A stretch of DNA of 64,000 bases, from the NCBI GenBank assembly GCA_040397235.1, contig JBBAWH010000002.1, positions 1-64,000 on the forward strand, read 5' to 3'. The notes below the pieces were generated by a model. The model saw only the letters and a list, made by a program, of their open reading frames with translations. It had not been told where the DNA came from and did not search any database. Positions 25,317-34,356 of the stretch are shown in pieces (position 1 is the stretch's first letter; each line of letters starts with the position of its first letter). Source of the stretch: Limnocylindrus sp040397235. GTDB lineage: Bacteria; Chloroflexota; Limnocylindria; Limnocylindrales; Limnocylindraceae. Made by a program: the position numbers and the translations under genes.

Positions 25317-26735
25317 TTACTTGTTCAGTGCGACGGCGTTCGCCCGAACGTCATCGAGAGTTCCTGCAAGGAAGAACGCCTGCTCTGGCAGGTCGTCGGC
25401 CTTCCCTTCGAGGATCTCGCGGAACGAGGCGATCGTGTCGGCGATCTTCACGAACTTGCCGGGACGGCCCGTGAATACCTCGGCCACGAAGAACGGCTGG
25501 CTCATGAAACGCTGCAACTTGCGGGCACGGTTCACCAGCAGCCTGTCGTCAGGCGAAAGTTCGTCCTGGCCAAGGATGGCGATGATGTCCTGCAGGTCGC
25601 GGTAGCGCTGCAGCACTCGCTGCACCTCTCGCGCCGTCTCGTAGTGGTTCACACCAACCACGAGCGGATCGAGCACGCGCGACGTCGACGTCAACGGATC
25701 CACCGCCGGGTAGATACCGAGCTCGGTGATCGATCGCTCAAGGCGAATCGTCGAGTCAAGGTGTCCGAAGGTGGTTGCTGGCGCTGGGTCGGTGTAGTCG
25801 TCTGCTGGCACGTACACGGCCTGCAGCGAGGTAATCGAACCCTTCTTCGTCGACGTAATGCGCTCCTGGAGCGCCGCCATCTCCGTTGCCAAGTTCGGCT
25901 GATAGCCCACGGCGCTCGGCATACGGCCGAGCAACGCGGAAACCTCAGAGCCCGCCTGGGTGAAGCGGAAGATGTTGTCGATGAAGAGCAGCACGTCGCG
26001 CCCTTCCGCATCGCGGAAGTACTCGGCCATCGTTAGGCCCGAGAGTGCGACGCGCAGTCGTGCTCCAGGTGGCTCGTTCATCTGGCCGAACACCATTACG
26101 GTCTTGTCGATAACGCCCGAGTCGCGCATTTCGCCGATCAGGTCGTTCCCTTCGCGTGAACGCTCACCGACACCCGCAAACACGGAGTAGCCGGAGTGCT
26201 CTTGCGCAACGTTGCGGATCAGCTCCTGAATCACGACGGTCTTGCCGACGCCGGCGCCGCCGAAGATGCCGATCTTGCCGCCCTTCTTGAACGGGCAGAC
26301 AAGGTCAATAACCTTGATGCCAGTCTCGAAGAGTTCGGTCTCGGTGGTGAGATCTTCGTACGCTGGTGCGGAGCGGTGGATTGGTAGGTACTGATCGACC
26401 TTCACGTCGCCAGCCTGGTCGATCGGCTCACCGAGCACGTTGAAGACGCGGCCAAGCGTTCCGGCGCCAACTGGCACCGAGATCGGTGAGCCGAGGTCGG
26501 TCGCCTTTGCGCCACGGGCGAGCCCGTCGGTTGTGGTCATGGCAACGGTGCGCACGCGATTGTTGCCGAGATGCTGCTGCACCTCAACAACGAGCGAACC
26601 GTCGGTTCGATCAATGCGTACGGCGTTGTAAATCGCTGGCAGCTCGCGTGCGGCGAACTCAATGTCAACGACCGGTCCCGTAATCGAAACTACGGTTCCT
26701 ACGGCTCCTGCCTTTGCTGCGGTTGCGTTCGCCAT
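25317..26735 (-). CDS. atpD: ATP synthase beta subunit
   Basis: The start at 26735 (MANATAAKAGAVGTVVSITG) has an AGGAGG 5 nt upstream and gives 472 residues; the extra 16 codons of the open frame are rejected. Walker A GGAGVGKTVVIQELI, ALSGLTMAEYFRD and the catalytic-site VGYQPNLATEM are present. The C-terminal DELSPDDRLLV resembles the DELSEED-type contact with gamma. It is the catalytic subunit of the F1 head. The gap to atpG is 22 bp. Confidence 0.97.
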   Translation of the reverse strand: MANATAAKAGAVGTVVSITGPVVDIEFAARELPAIYNAVRIDRTDGSLVVEVQQHLGNNRVRTVAMTTTDGLARGAKATDLGSPISVPVGAGTLGRVFNVLGEPIDQAGDVKVDQYLPIHRSAPAYEDLTTETELFETGIKVIDLVCPFKKGGKIGIFGGAGVGKTVVIQELIRNVAQEHSGYSVFAGVGERSREGNDLIGEMRDSGVIDKTVMVFGQMNEPPGARLRVALSGLTMAEYFRDAEGRDVLLFIDNIFRFTQAGSEVSALLGRMPSAVGYQPNLATEMAALQERITSTKKGSITSLQAVYVPADDYTDPAPATTFGHLDSTIRLERSITELGIYPAVDPLTSTSRVLDPLVVGVNHYETAREVQRVLQRYRDLQDIIAILGQDELSPDDRLLVNRARKLQRFMSQPFFVAEVFTGRPGKFVKIADTIASFREILEGKADDLPEQAFFLAGTLDDVRANAVALNK

Positions 26736-26757
26736 CACTCCTCCTGCCTTTCTATGT

Positions 26758-27612
26758 TCAGTTCGCGCTTGCGCCTGAAGCAATTTCGATCATTTCGCGC
26801 GTAATGTTCGACTGTCGCACCTTGTTGTACGTGAGCGTGAGATCGCTAATGAGGTCGCCTGCGTTCTCCGTTGCGTTCTTCATCGCCACCATGCGGCTCG
26901 ACTGCTCGCACGCCGTGGTCTCGAGCACGCCCTGGTAGATGCGTGTCGCAACGTAGCGTGGCAGCAGCGCCTCAAGCACCGCCGCCGGGTCGGGCTCAAA
27001 GAGGAACTGGTTCCCGGGGATGCCGGCGGTGTCGGCCGACGCCGTGATCGGGAGTAGCTGCACCGCCTCTGGGCGCTGCGTCAGCGTGGAGATGAATGCT
27101 GGGTGGATCAGGGTGACGCCCGCCGAGCGACCTGAGAGGAAGTCGCCAACAAGGAGGCTGACGAGGGCGGTGACATCGCCGAAGGTCGGCTTATCGCCAT
27201 ACCCCGGGAAGGCGGCGCTGATCTCGTACCCGCCGCGGGCGAGGGCATCACGCCCCTTCTTGCCGATCGTGATGACCTTGCTCCCTGCGCCGGCCGTCTC
27301 GAGCTCCTTCAGGGCGAAGCGAATCAGGTTGCTGTTCAGGGCGCCGGCGAGGCCACGGTCGGTCGTGAAGAGCACGATCGTGCGTGGTGCGCCGCTCTCT
27401 GGGCTGCGCAGGAGCGGGTGCCCCTCCTCGCCCAGCACTGAGGCGAGGTCGGCGATGACCTCGTCGATCGAGTGCCCATACGGGCGGCTCGCCAGCGTGG
27501 CGTCTTGGGCGCGCTTCAACTTTGAGGCGGCAACGAACTGCATGGCGCGGGTGATCTGGCGAATGTTCTTCACCGATCCGATTCGTCGCCGAATCTCGCG
27601 CTGGCTTGGCAT
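26758..27612 (-). CDS. atpG: ATP synthase gamma subunit
   Basis: The 284-residue protein has the gamma N-terminus (PSQREIRRRIGSVKNIRQIT, then RAMQFVAASKLKRAQ). The conserved TDRGLAGALNSNLIR follows, and the C-terminal helix ends SNITREMIEIASGA. It forms the rotating central shaft of F1. It lies between atpA (27 bp upstream) and atpD in the usual order. Confidence 0.95.
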   Translation of the reverse strand: MPSQREIRRRIGSVKNIRQITRAMQFVAASKLKRAQDATLASRPYGHSIDEVIADLASVLGEEGHPLLRSPESGAPRTIVLFTTDRGLAGALNSNLIRFALKELETAGAGSKVITIGKKGRDALARGGYEISAAFPGYGDKPTFGDVTALVSLLVGDFLSGRSAGVTLIHPAFISTLTQRPEAVQLLPITASADTAGIPGNQFLFEPDPAAVLEALLPRYVATRIYQGVLETTACEQSSRMVAMKNATENAGDLISDLTLTYNKVRQSNITREMIEIASGASAN

Positions 27613-27639
27613 GCTCTCCTCGCCGCTCGCCCCTCGCCG

Positions 27640-29172
27640 TTAGGCGAGGAACCCCTTTCGGAATGCGTCAACGGCCTCATCGAGACCCTTCGCCGTATCG
27701 TCAGAGATCGCGTTCTCCTTAGCGATGCTCGTCAGGATCGTGGTGCGCTCGCGCTCAAGGAAGGTGCCGAAGCCTGTCTCAAACTCACCAACGCGCGGCG
27801 TTGGTACGTCGTCGAGCTTCCCCTTCGATGCCACATACAGAATCGCAACCTGTCGCTCCATCGAGACCGGCTGGTACTGCGGCTGGCGCATGATCGACGA
27901 GAGCTTCTCGCCGCGCGTCAGCTGGTCGCGGGTCGACTTGTCGAGGTCGCCCGAGAACTGTGCGAAGGCCGCAAGCTCGCGGTACTGCGCAAGGTCGAGC
28001 TTCAACGGACCGGCAACCTTCTTCATCGCCTTCGTCTGCGCGGCGGAACCCACGCGCGATACGGAGATACCAACGTTCACCGCTGGTCGCTGACCGGCGT
28101 TGAAGAGGTCGGTCTCCAAGAAGATCTGGCCGTCGGTGATCGAGATGACGTTCGTCGGAATGTAGGCCGACACGTCGCCCGCCTGCGTCTCAATGATCGG
28201 CAGCGCCGTCAGTGAGCCACCGCCGAGATCGTCGGAGAGTCGCGCTGCGCGCTCCAACAGACGGCTGTGCAGATAGAAGACGTCGCCTGGGTAGGCTTCG
28301 CGTCCTGGTGGTCGGCGCAAGAGGAGCGCCATCTCGCGATAGGCAACCGCGTGCTTCGAAAGGTCGTCGTAGACGCAGAGTGCATCGCGTACGAGCACGC
28401 CGTCGATCGTGACGCCGTTCTCCATGATCTCTTCGCCAATCGCGCAACCGGCGAATGGTGCGAGGTACTGGAGCGGTGCTGGATCTTCGGCGCCGGCGAC
28501 CACCACCACGGTGTGCGCCATGGCGCCCTGCTTCTCGAGCTGCGCAACAACGGTGCGCACGGTCGAGAGCTTCTGGCCGATCGCGACGTAGATGCAGATG
28601 AGGCCCTTCCCCTTCTGGTTGATGATCGTGTCGACAGCAACGGCGGTCTTGCCGGTCTGGCGGTCGCCAATGATCAACTCTCGCTGACCGCGGCCGATTG
28701 GAATCAGTGCGTCAACGGCCTTGATGCCGGTCTGCACTGGCGTCGTTACCGACTTACGACTAATAACGCCCGGAGCGATGCGCTCAACTGGGCGCGACTT
28801 CTTCGCGTTGATTGGGCCCTTGCCGTCGAGCGGTCGACCGAGTGGGTCAACAACACGTCCGATCAGCTCGGGGCCGACTGGCACCTCAACAACCCTGCCG
28901 GTCGTCTTAACCGTGTCGCCTTCCTTAATGGACTTCGCGTCGCCAAGGAGCACGGCGCCGACCGTCTCTTCACCAAGGTTCAAGGCCATGCCGGCAACGC
29001 CGTTTGGGAACTCCAGAAGTTCAGACGAGAGCGCGCCTGAAAGTCCGTAGACCTGTGCAATGCCATCGCCCACCTCAACAACGGTGCCGACGGTGCGCGA
29101 CTCGGCGCTCCCATCAAACCCTTCGATCTGGGCCTTCAGAATGCTGATGATCTCGTCGGATCGAATTGCCAT
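27640..29172 (-). CDS. atpA: ATP synthase alpha subunit
   Basis: The 510-residue protein has Walker A GDRQTGKTAVAVDTI and RVVDPLGRPLDGKGPI. The SISRVG-type tract appears as VGISVSRVGSAAQTKAMKKV near residue 370, with the alpha signature Ser/Arg that reaches into the catalytic site of beta. It is a regulatory nucleotide-binding subunit of the F1 hexamer. Order and spacing with atpH (39 bp) and atpG are standard. Confidence 0.97.
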   Translation of the reverse strand: MAIRSDEIISILKAQIEGFDGSAESRTVGTVVEVGDGIAQVYGLSGALSSELLEFPNGVAGMALNLGEETVGAVLLGDAKSIKEGDTVKTTGRVVEVPVGPELIGRVVDPLGRPLDGKGPINAKKSRPVERIAPGVISRKSVTTPVQTGIKAVDALIPIGRGQRELIIGDRQTGKTAVAVDTIINQKGKGLICIYVAIGQKLSTVRTVVAQLEKQGAMAHTVVVVAGAEDPAPLQYLAPFAGCAIGEEIMENGVTIDGVLVRDALCVYDDLSKHAVAYREMALLLRRPPGREAYPGDVFYLHSRLLERAARLSDDLGGGSLTALPIIETQAGDVSAYIPTNVISITDGQIFLETDLFNAGQRPAVNVGISVSRVGSAAQTKAMKKVAGPLKLDLAQYRELAAFAQFSGDLDKSTRDQLTRGEKLSSIMRQPQYQPVSMERQVAILYVASKGKLDDVPTPRVGEFETGFGTFLERERTTILTSIAKENAISDDTAKGLDEAVDAFRKGFLA

Positions 29173-29211
29173 GATCTTCTCGCTCCTCGCTGCTCTACGC
29201 GCTCTGCCGGT

Positions 29212-29757
29212 TCAGCCGGCGACCGAGAGGATCCGCTCACGCATTCGCGAGAGCCGCCCCTTAACGCTGCCATCAACAAGTCGATCGCCGACTCGGAGCG
29301 TTGCTCCGCCGACGAGGCTTGCATCTACTTCGTACGACATCTGAACTGCATGGCCCGCCATCGTGGCGGCCTCGGTTTCGAATCGTGTGCGCTCTGCAGG
29401 GCTCGCCTCAAGGGCGGTAACCACACGTGCAATGGTGATGCCGTTGCGCGCATTTAGCGCGTCGCGCGTCGCCTCGGCGATTGCCGGGATCGACGCAAGG
29501 GTGCGTCGTCGCGCCAACATGCCGACCAACGTGTGAATGTGTGGGCTCACCGTGCCGCCCGCCGCCTTCTCGAGCGCCGCCACACGGCCAGCTGCTGGCG
29601 TGCGTGGGTCATCGAGAATCTGGCGTGCGCCTGGTGCCGCAATCACCGCCGCGAGGCGGTCGAGCTCGTCTGCCTGCGATGCTGCTGACGACGCGTCCTT
29701 GGCCAGGCCAAGGAGTGCCGCTGCGTAACGTCGTGCAGAGCCGAGCGGTCGATCCAC
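29212..29757 (-). CDS. atpH: ATP synthase delta subunit
   Basis: The 181-residue protein starts at a GTG (MDRPLGSARRYAAALLGLAK). It has the helical OSCP/delta pattern, and its C-terminal VDASLVGGATLRVGDRLVDG motif is the family signature. It forms the peripheral stalk cap joining b to the alpha subunits. The start is 2 bp from the atpF stop, so translation is probably coupled. Confidence 0.92.
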   Translation of the reverse strand: MDRPLGSARRYAAALLGLAKDASSAASQADELDRLAAVIAAPGARQILDDPRTPAAGRVAALEKAAGGTVSPHIHTLVGMLARRRTLASIPAIAEATRDALNARNGITIARVVTALEASPAERTRFETEAATMAGHAVQMSYEVDASLVGGATLRVGDRLVDGSVKGRLSRMRERILSVAG

Positions 29758-29759
29758 GA

Positions 29760-30332
29760 TCAGTTCCCCTTCTTGGACTGCTCGTCCAAGAACTCGCCCA
29801 CGAGGGCGCGCTGGCGATCGCCGTCCATTGAGGAGCCGACCACCTTCGTGGCGGCACCAATAGCGAGATCGGCGACCTCACTGCGGATTGCGGCCAGGGC
29901 GCTGACGCGCGCCGCCTCAATCTCCTTGGTGGCGTCGGCTCGCATGCGATCCAACTCCGCCTTCAGCGTGGCGACCTGCTCATCGCGAATCTGTGCCGCA
30001 GCCTTATCGGCGTTTGCACGGATCTCGTTCGACTCGCGTCGAGCGTCGGCGAGCGCAACGCCCGCCGCCTCTTCAGCGCGACTCTTGGCGATCGTGGCCT
30101 CAGCCGCTTCGCGAAGCCCGCGCTCAATGCGCTCACGTCGCTCGTCGAGCATCTTCGTGATCGGGCCGAGCGCAGCTGCACGCAGCACAATAATGAAGAA
30201 GCCAAAGTTCGCCGCTGAGACAAGGATCCAGAAGAGGTTGAAGCTCAGCCCGGCGCCTTCGGCTTCGCCAGCGGCGGCCTCAGCAAACGGGATGGCGCTC
30301 AGCGCCCCCTGGATCAGGTCGACTGCCTGCAT
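29760..30332 (-). CDS. atpF: ATP synthase b subunit
   Basis: The 190-residue protein has one membrane helix (FNLFWILVSAANFGFFIIVL, about 31-50). A long charged, Ala-rich amphipathic coiled coil follows (ITKMLDERRERIERGLREA onwards), the normal build of subunit b. The ~30 residues before the helix are longer than in many b subunits. It is the peripheral stalk of the enzyme, 15 bp downstream of atpE. Confidence 0.92.
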   Translation of the reverse strand: MQAVDLIQGALSAIPFAEAAAGEAEGAGLSFNLFWILVSAANFGFFIIVLRAAALGPITKMLDERRERIERGLREAAEATIAKSRAEEAAGVALADARRESNEIRANADKAAAQIRDEQVATLKAELDRMRADATKEIEAARVSALAAIRSEVADLAIGAATKVVGSSMDGDRQRALVGEFLDEQSKKGN

Positions 30333-30347
30333 CGGTGGTCAGTCGCC

Positions 30348-30557
30348 TTAGAGAACGAGTGAAAGGATGCCGAGTACGATCGCGAGAACGCCGAGGCCTT
30401 CTGCGAATGCGGCACCGATGATGAAGACGCCGCGGATTGCACCTGCTGCCTCTGGGTTGCGACCGATTGCGCTAGCGGCTGCCGCAGTGGCAATGCCTAC
30501 GCCGAGGGCCGGCCCAATTACGCCGAGGGCTGCGATGCCCGCCTGAAGCTGTTCCAT
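30348..30557 (-). CDS. atpE: ATP synthase c subunit
   Basis: The 69-residue double-helix hairpin has the usual polar loop (IGRNPEAAGAIRG) and ion-binding carboxylate E53 in GAAFAEGLGVLAIVLG. The residues around E53 (Ala before, Gly after) lack the Gln/Ser ligands of sodium-type c subunits, so proton coupling is likely. A strong AGGAGG stands upstream of the ATG, fitting the high copy number needed for the c-ring. A 70-bp gap separates it from atpB. Confidence 0.95.
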   Translation of the reverse strand: MEQLQAGIAALGVIGPALGVGIATAAAASAIGRNPEAAGAIRGVFIIGAAFAEGLGVLAIVLGILSLVL

Positions 30558-30627
30558 GATTCGTACCTCCTACTGTGTCGCCGCCCGGACTCGTGCCGTG
30601 CGTCCGACGCTCCGTTACTGCCTGCGG

Positions 30628-31584
30628 CTAGTGTGCCGCAACTCGCGATTCGGCTCCCGCCGTCGCGCCATCCCCGGCCGCTGCCGGGCTGTGCTCATCG
30701 TGCCCCTCCTCGTGATGCCCCTCCATGGCCAGCATGGTGAAGACGAGGACAAGGACGCTGAAGATGATCCCCTGCATGAGGCCCACGAAGAGCTCGAGGC
30801 CATACAGGGCAACTGGAATGAAGGCAAGGGTGATCGTGGTCATCACGGTAAGGGCAAGCTCACCGCCGTAGATGTTGCCGAAGAGTCGCATTGCCAGGGT
30901 GATCGGCTTCACCAGCTCAAGGAAGAACTCCAACACGCCAACAAAGAGGCCGATAGGGCCGCCCTTGAGGGTGAAGAACTTTCCAAGGTAGCCACCAATG
31001 CCGAGCGCACGAACGCCCTGGTAGTGGAAGTAGACGAAGGCGACGAGTGCCAAGCCCACGGTGACATTCACGTCGCTCGTTGGCGCGCGGAACTCATACA
31101 CTCGACCAACGCCTGGAATCAAGCCTGACCAGTTCGAGACAACAATGAAGAGGAAGCAGGCGAGGAAGAAGGTGATGAAGCGCTTCGCACCTGGGCCGCC
31201 GATCCCCATCGCGAATGAGGTGAGGCCCTCGATGGCAAACTCCAACACGTTCTGCGCGCCGCTCGGAATCTCCTTGAGTCGTCGTGCTGCAATCGTCAGC
31301 GGAATAATCACGACCGCCATCACGACCCAGCTCATGATGATCGAGCCGGTAATGGATGGGTAGAAGTCAAAGAGCGACGCGGCATGGTTTGGATCGCCGC
31401 CGAGATCAATCACCGTGTGGGGAACAATCGGTTCCAGCGACCGCTTGATGACGTCGCCAGGGAAGTTGTTCAGTCCGACGCCGCCAAACATGACAATCGC
31501 GAATGCGTCAAGAAGGATTACGCCGACCGCGGCAAGAAGAAGGGTGCGCTTCGTTGAGCTCTTCTTCGCCGAAGCGACGCTCAT
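30628..31584 (-). CDS. atpB: ATP synthase a subunit
   Basis: The 318-residue protein has several membrane helices. It carries the essential arginine tract KPITLAMRLFGNIYGGELAL and the NWSGLIPGVG segment. It forms the half-channels facing the c-ring. The C-terminus carries an unusual His/Glu-rich extension (EGHHEEGHDEHSPAAAG) after the last helix; its role is unknown. The start overlaps the atpZ stop by 4 bp. Confidence 0.95.
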   Translation of the reverse strand: MSVASAKKSSTKRTLLLAAVGVILLDAFAIVMFGGVGLNNFPGDVIKRSLEPIVPHTVIDLGGDPNHAASLFDFYPSITGSIIMSWVVMAVVIIPLTIAARRLKEIPSGAQNVLEFAIEGLTSFAMGIGGPGAKRFITFFLACFLFIVVSNWSGLIPGVGRVYEFRAPTSDVNVTVGLALVAFVYFHYQGVRALGIGGYLGKFFTLKGGPIGLFVGVLEFFLELVKPITLAMRLFGNIYGGELALTVMTTITLAFIPVALYGLELFVGLMQGIIFSVLVLVFTMLAMEGHHEEGHDEHSPAAAGDGATAGAESRVAAH

Positions 31585-31976
31585 TCAACCCTACCTTTCA
31601 ATCGTGCGGCGTCTCGTTCGCGCGCCTCACGTTCTCGTTTCGCTACCTTCGCTGCAACATCAAATGCATCAAGGCGGCGCAACGTTCGCTGCACCAGCCG
31701 TGCTGCGGCCACCGCGCCAGCGACGAAGCCTCCGACAAATCCAAGGAGCAGGAAGATCGGTCCGCTGTTGAGCTGACCGTCGATCCAGTGTCCGAGGAGT
31801 GCTCCACCGAGATTCGCGATGAGGAGGCTGATACCGATCTGCGAGAAGAGGGCGAGATACGCACCCTTGCCGATGTCGGACGTCAGGCCAACAGCCTTTT
31901 CGGGAATCTGCGGCGATTCTAGCGGAGGGTCGCCAAACTCGCGTTCGTTTTTTGGGGCTGGGGTGGGGTTGCTCAT
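31581..31976 (-). CDS. AtpZ/AtpI family ATP synthase accessory protein
   Basis: The 131-residue protein has two membrane helices (about 41-63 and 70-92) and the family motif GALLGHWIDGQLNSGPIFLL before the second helix. The C-terminus is a charged helix. AtpI/AtpZ proteins assist c-ring assembly or conduct Mg/Ca ions. It overlaps the genes on both sides by 4 bp, tying the wecA-like gene to the atp operon. Confidence 0.82.
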   Translation of the reverse strand: MSNPTPAPKNEREFGDPPLESPQIPEKAVGLTSDIGKGAYLALFSQIGISLLIANLGGALLGHWIDGQLNSGPIFLLLGFVGGFVAGAVAAARLVQRTLRRLDAFDVAAKVAKREREARERDAARLKGRVE

Positions 31977-33013
31977 GCACGGCGCTCCGCTCGTCGCGAG
32001 AGCCAGACGATCGCCCCGCCGAGCACCACGAGGAGCCCGGCAAAGGCGTACAGGGCGGCGCTTGCGGTCAGCACAACCGCCCCAACGGAGAGGAGGAGGG
32101 TGACGCCGTAGAGGGCGAGGACTGCCCCACGGTGGCTGAGCCCCGCGTCGATCAGGCGCTGGTGGATGTGGGTCTTGTCGGCACTATATGGGGAGCGCCC
32201 GGCCAGGAGCCGCCCCACGATGACGAAGAAGGCATCAATGATGGGCACCCCCAGGATCAGCAGCGCGGCGACGACCTTGGCGGTGCCGAGGAGGGAGAGG
32301 ACCGCGAGGGCGTAGGCGACCGCCAGGATCCCACTCGTCCCCATATAGATGGAGGCGGGGTAGAAGTTGTGTCGTAGGAAGCCGGCGAGCGCACCCGCCA
32401 AGGCGAAGCAGAGGGCGGCGAGGAGGGGGGTCGCCGGGAGGGCGATCACCCCAAGGGTGACCGCAGCGATAAGGGCGATCCCGCCCGAGAGGCCGTCGAG
32501 CCCATCGATGAAGTTCATGGCGTTCTGCATGCCGAGAACCCAGAAGAGGGTGAGGGCGAGCCCAATGGCGTCAGGGATCAACAGGTCACCTGCGCCGAAT
32601 GGATTCGACAGGATTGCGATCCGCACGCCGAACGCGATCGGTACCGCCGCAATCACCAGCTGCCCGGCGAGCTGCCAGCGTGCGCGCAAATCGAAGCGAT
32701 CGTCGGCAAGGCCGATGACACCGGCGAGTAGGGCGCCGAGGAGCAGCGCGGCAGATCCGGAGGTTGGAAGTGGGGTGCCGCCCGTAAGACCGAGTGGTGC
32801 GGCAAGGATCGTCACCGCCGCACCAACCAAGAAGAAGGAGAGTGCAACGGCGAAACCGCCAGCGCGCGGCATCAGGGTTGTGTTGATGCGCCGCTCGTTT
32901 GGCGCATCGGCAATGTTTAGAGAGAGGGCAACCTGTCGCGCAACCCTTGTGCCGACCAGTGCGACAAGTGCAGCGAGCAGTGCGATCGCGAGATAGAGCG
33001 GAGCGGTCTCCAT
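31973..33013 (-). CDS. Polyprenyl-phosphate GlcNAc-1-phosphate transferase-like (WecA/TagO/MraY family)
   Basis: The 346-residue, ~10-helix protein carries most of the family catalytic motifs: LADDRFDLR (DD at 104-105), MNFIDGLDGLSGG (167-179), and THIHQRLIDAGLSHR (281-295, the WecA-type His motif). The loop that normally reads F-M-G-D-S/T-G is YMGTSGIL, with Thr226 replacing the catalytic Asp. The enzyme would load a sugar-1-phosphate on undecaprenyl phosphate. It lies between glyA and atpZ with overlaps, as in actinobacterial rfe-atpI clusters. Confidence 0.85.
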   Translation of the reverse strand: METAPLYLAIALLAALVALVGTRVARQVALSLNIADAPNERRINTTLMPRAGGFAVALSFFLVGAAVTILAAPLGLTGGTPLPTSGSAALLLGALLAGVIGLADDRFDLRARWQLAGQLVIAAVPIAFGVRIAILSNPFGAGDLLIPDAIGLALTLFWVLGMQNAMNFIDGLDGLSGGIALIAAVTLGVIALPATPLLAALCFALAGALAGFLRHNFYPASIYMGTSGILAVAYALAVLSLLGTAKVVAALLILGVPIIDAFFVIVGRLLAGRSPYSADKTHIHQRLIDAGLSHRGAVLALYGVTLLLSVGAVVLTASAALYAFAGLLVVLGGAIVWLSRRAERRA

Positions 33014-34314
33014 TAGCTCTCGCGGGCCGCTAGCTCCGCAGCATCGTTACCGGGGACTGGGAATTTCTGGGCGACCTTTACTACCTCGCGACGAATCTGC
33101 TCAAGCTTGGTCGCATCCTCGCGCGCGGCGATCGCCTCAACAGACCACTGTGCGATCTGTTCCATCTCGGCGGGCCCCATGCCGCGCGTGGTTGCGGCTG
33201 GCGTGCCGTAGCGAACGCCACTTGTCACCATCGGCGAGCGCGTCTCACCTGGAATGCTGTTCTTGTTAATCGTCACGCCTACCGCTTCCAATGCAGCCGT
33301 AGCCTCCTTGCCCGTCACGCCAAGCGGTGTCACGTCGCAGAGAATCAGGTGGATGTCGGTGCCGCCAGTGATCACACCGAATCCGCGGGCGGCGAGCGCT
33401 GCGGCGAGCGCCTTCGCGTTGTCGAGTGTGCGCTGCATATACGCACGGAATTCCGGCTGCAGCGCCAACTTATACGCAACCGCCTTGGCGGCGATCACGT
33501 GCATGAGTGGTCCGCCCTGATTCCCAGGGAAAACTGCCCGGTCAATGGCAGCCGCTTCGTCTGCTCGCGCAAAGATCATGCCGCCGCGCGGTCCACGCAG
33601 CGTCTTGTGTGTGGTGGTGGTGACGTAGTCAGCGTGCGGGAATGGACTCGGGTGTAGCCCTGCCGCAACGACTCCTGAGATATGCGCCATGTCGACCATC
33701 AGCTTTGCTCCCGCTGCATGTGCGATGGCCGCAAATTTTTCAAAATCGAGTACGCGCGGATACGCCGATGCGCCAGCAATGACGACCTTCGGCTTCGCTT
33801 CATCAACGGCGCGCTGTACTGCATCCCAATCTACTAGACCGTCTTCGGCACGAACGCCGTAGAAGGTTGGCTTGAACCACTTCCCTGAAATGTTGACCGA
33901 TGCACCGTGGGAGAGGTGTCCGCCCTGGTCGAGGCTCATGGCAACGAATGAGTCGCCCGGTGACATTGAGGCGGTGAATGTGGCGATGTTGGCAGAGGCA
34001 CCAGAGTGCGGCTGCACGTTGACATGCTCGCTGCCAACAAAGAGTTCCAGCGCGCGACTGCGCGCAAGGTTCTCCGCCTCGTCGACGAATTCACAACCGG
34101 CGTAGTAGCGCTTCCCTGGGAGACCCTCGGCATACTTGTTGGTGAGGATGGAGCCCTGCGCTTCGCGCACTGCGGCGTAGGTGTAGTTCTCAGAGGCGAT
34201 CAGCTCAATGTGGTCGCGCTGGCGCACCGCCTCTTTGACAAAGATGGCGTCGAGCTCAGGGTCAACCTTGCGAAGGCTCAGGTTCATCAACGGATCGTGT
34301 GCGGCGTTGCTCAT
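33013..34314 (-). CDS. glyA: Serine hydroxymethyltransferase
   Basis: The 433-residue PLP enzyme is recognised by SENYTYAAVREAQGSILTNK and by HSGASANIATF. The PLP-binding lysine lies in DYVTTTTHKTLRGPRGG, and GTDIHLILCDV follows. It interconverts serine and glycine and feeds one-carbon units to folate. A purine-rich Shine-Dalgarno (GGAGAGGGAGGGG) precedes the ATG. The stop overlaps the next start as TAATG. Confidence 0.96.
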   Translation of the reverse strand: MSNAAHDPLMNLSLRKVDPELDAIFVKEAVRQRDHIELIASENYTYAAVREAQGSILTNKYAEGLPGKRYYAGCEFVDEAENLARSRALELFVGSEHVNVQPHSGASANIATFTASMSPGDSFVAMSLDQGGHLSHGASVNISGKWFKPTFYGVRAEDGLVDWDAVQRAVDEAKPKVVIAGASAYPRVLDFEKFAAIAHAAGAKLMVDMAHISGVVAAGLHPSPFPHADYVTTTTHKTLRGPRGGMIFARADEAAAIDRAVFPGNQGGPLMHVIAAKAVAYKLALQPEFRAYMQRTLDNAKALAAALAARGFGVITGGTDIHLILCDVTPLGVTGKEATAALEAVGVTINKNSIPGETRSPMVTSGVRYGTPAATTRGMGPAEMEQIAQWSVEAIAAREDATKLEQIRREVVKVAQKFPVPGNDAAELAARES

Positions 34315-34356
34315 GGTCCCCTCCCTCTCCTCTGCCCCAATGCGGGTGCTTGACCC

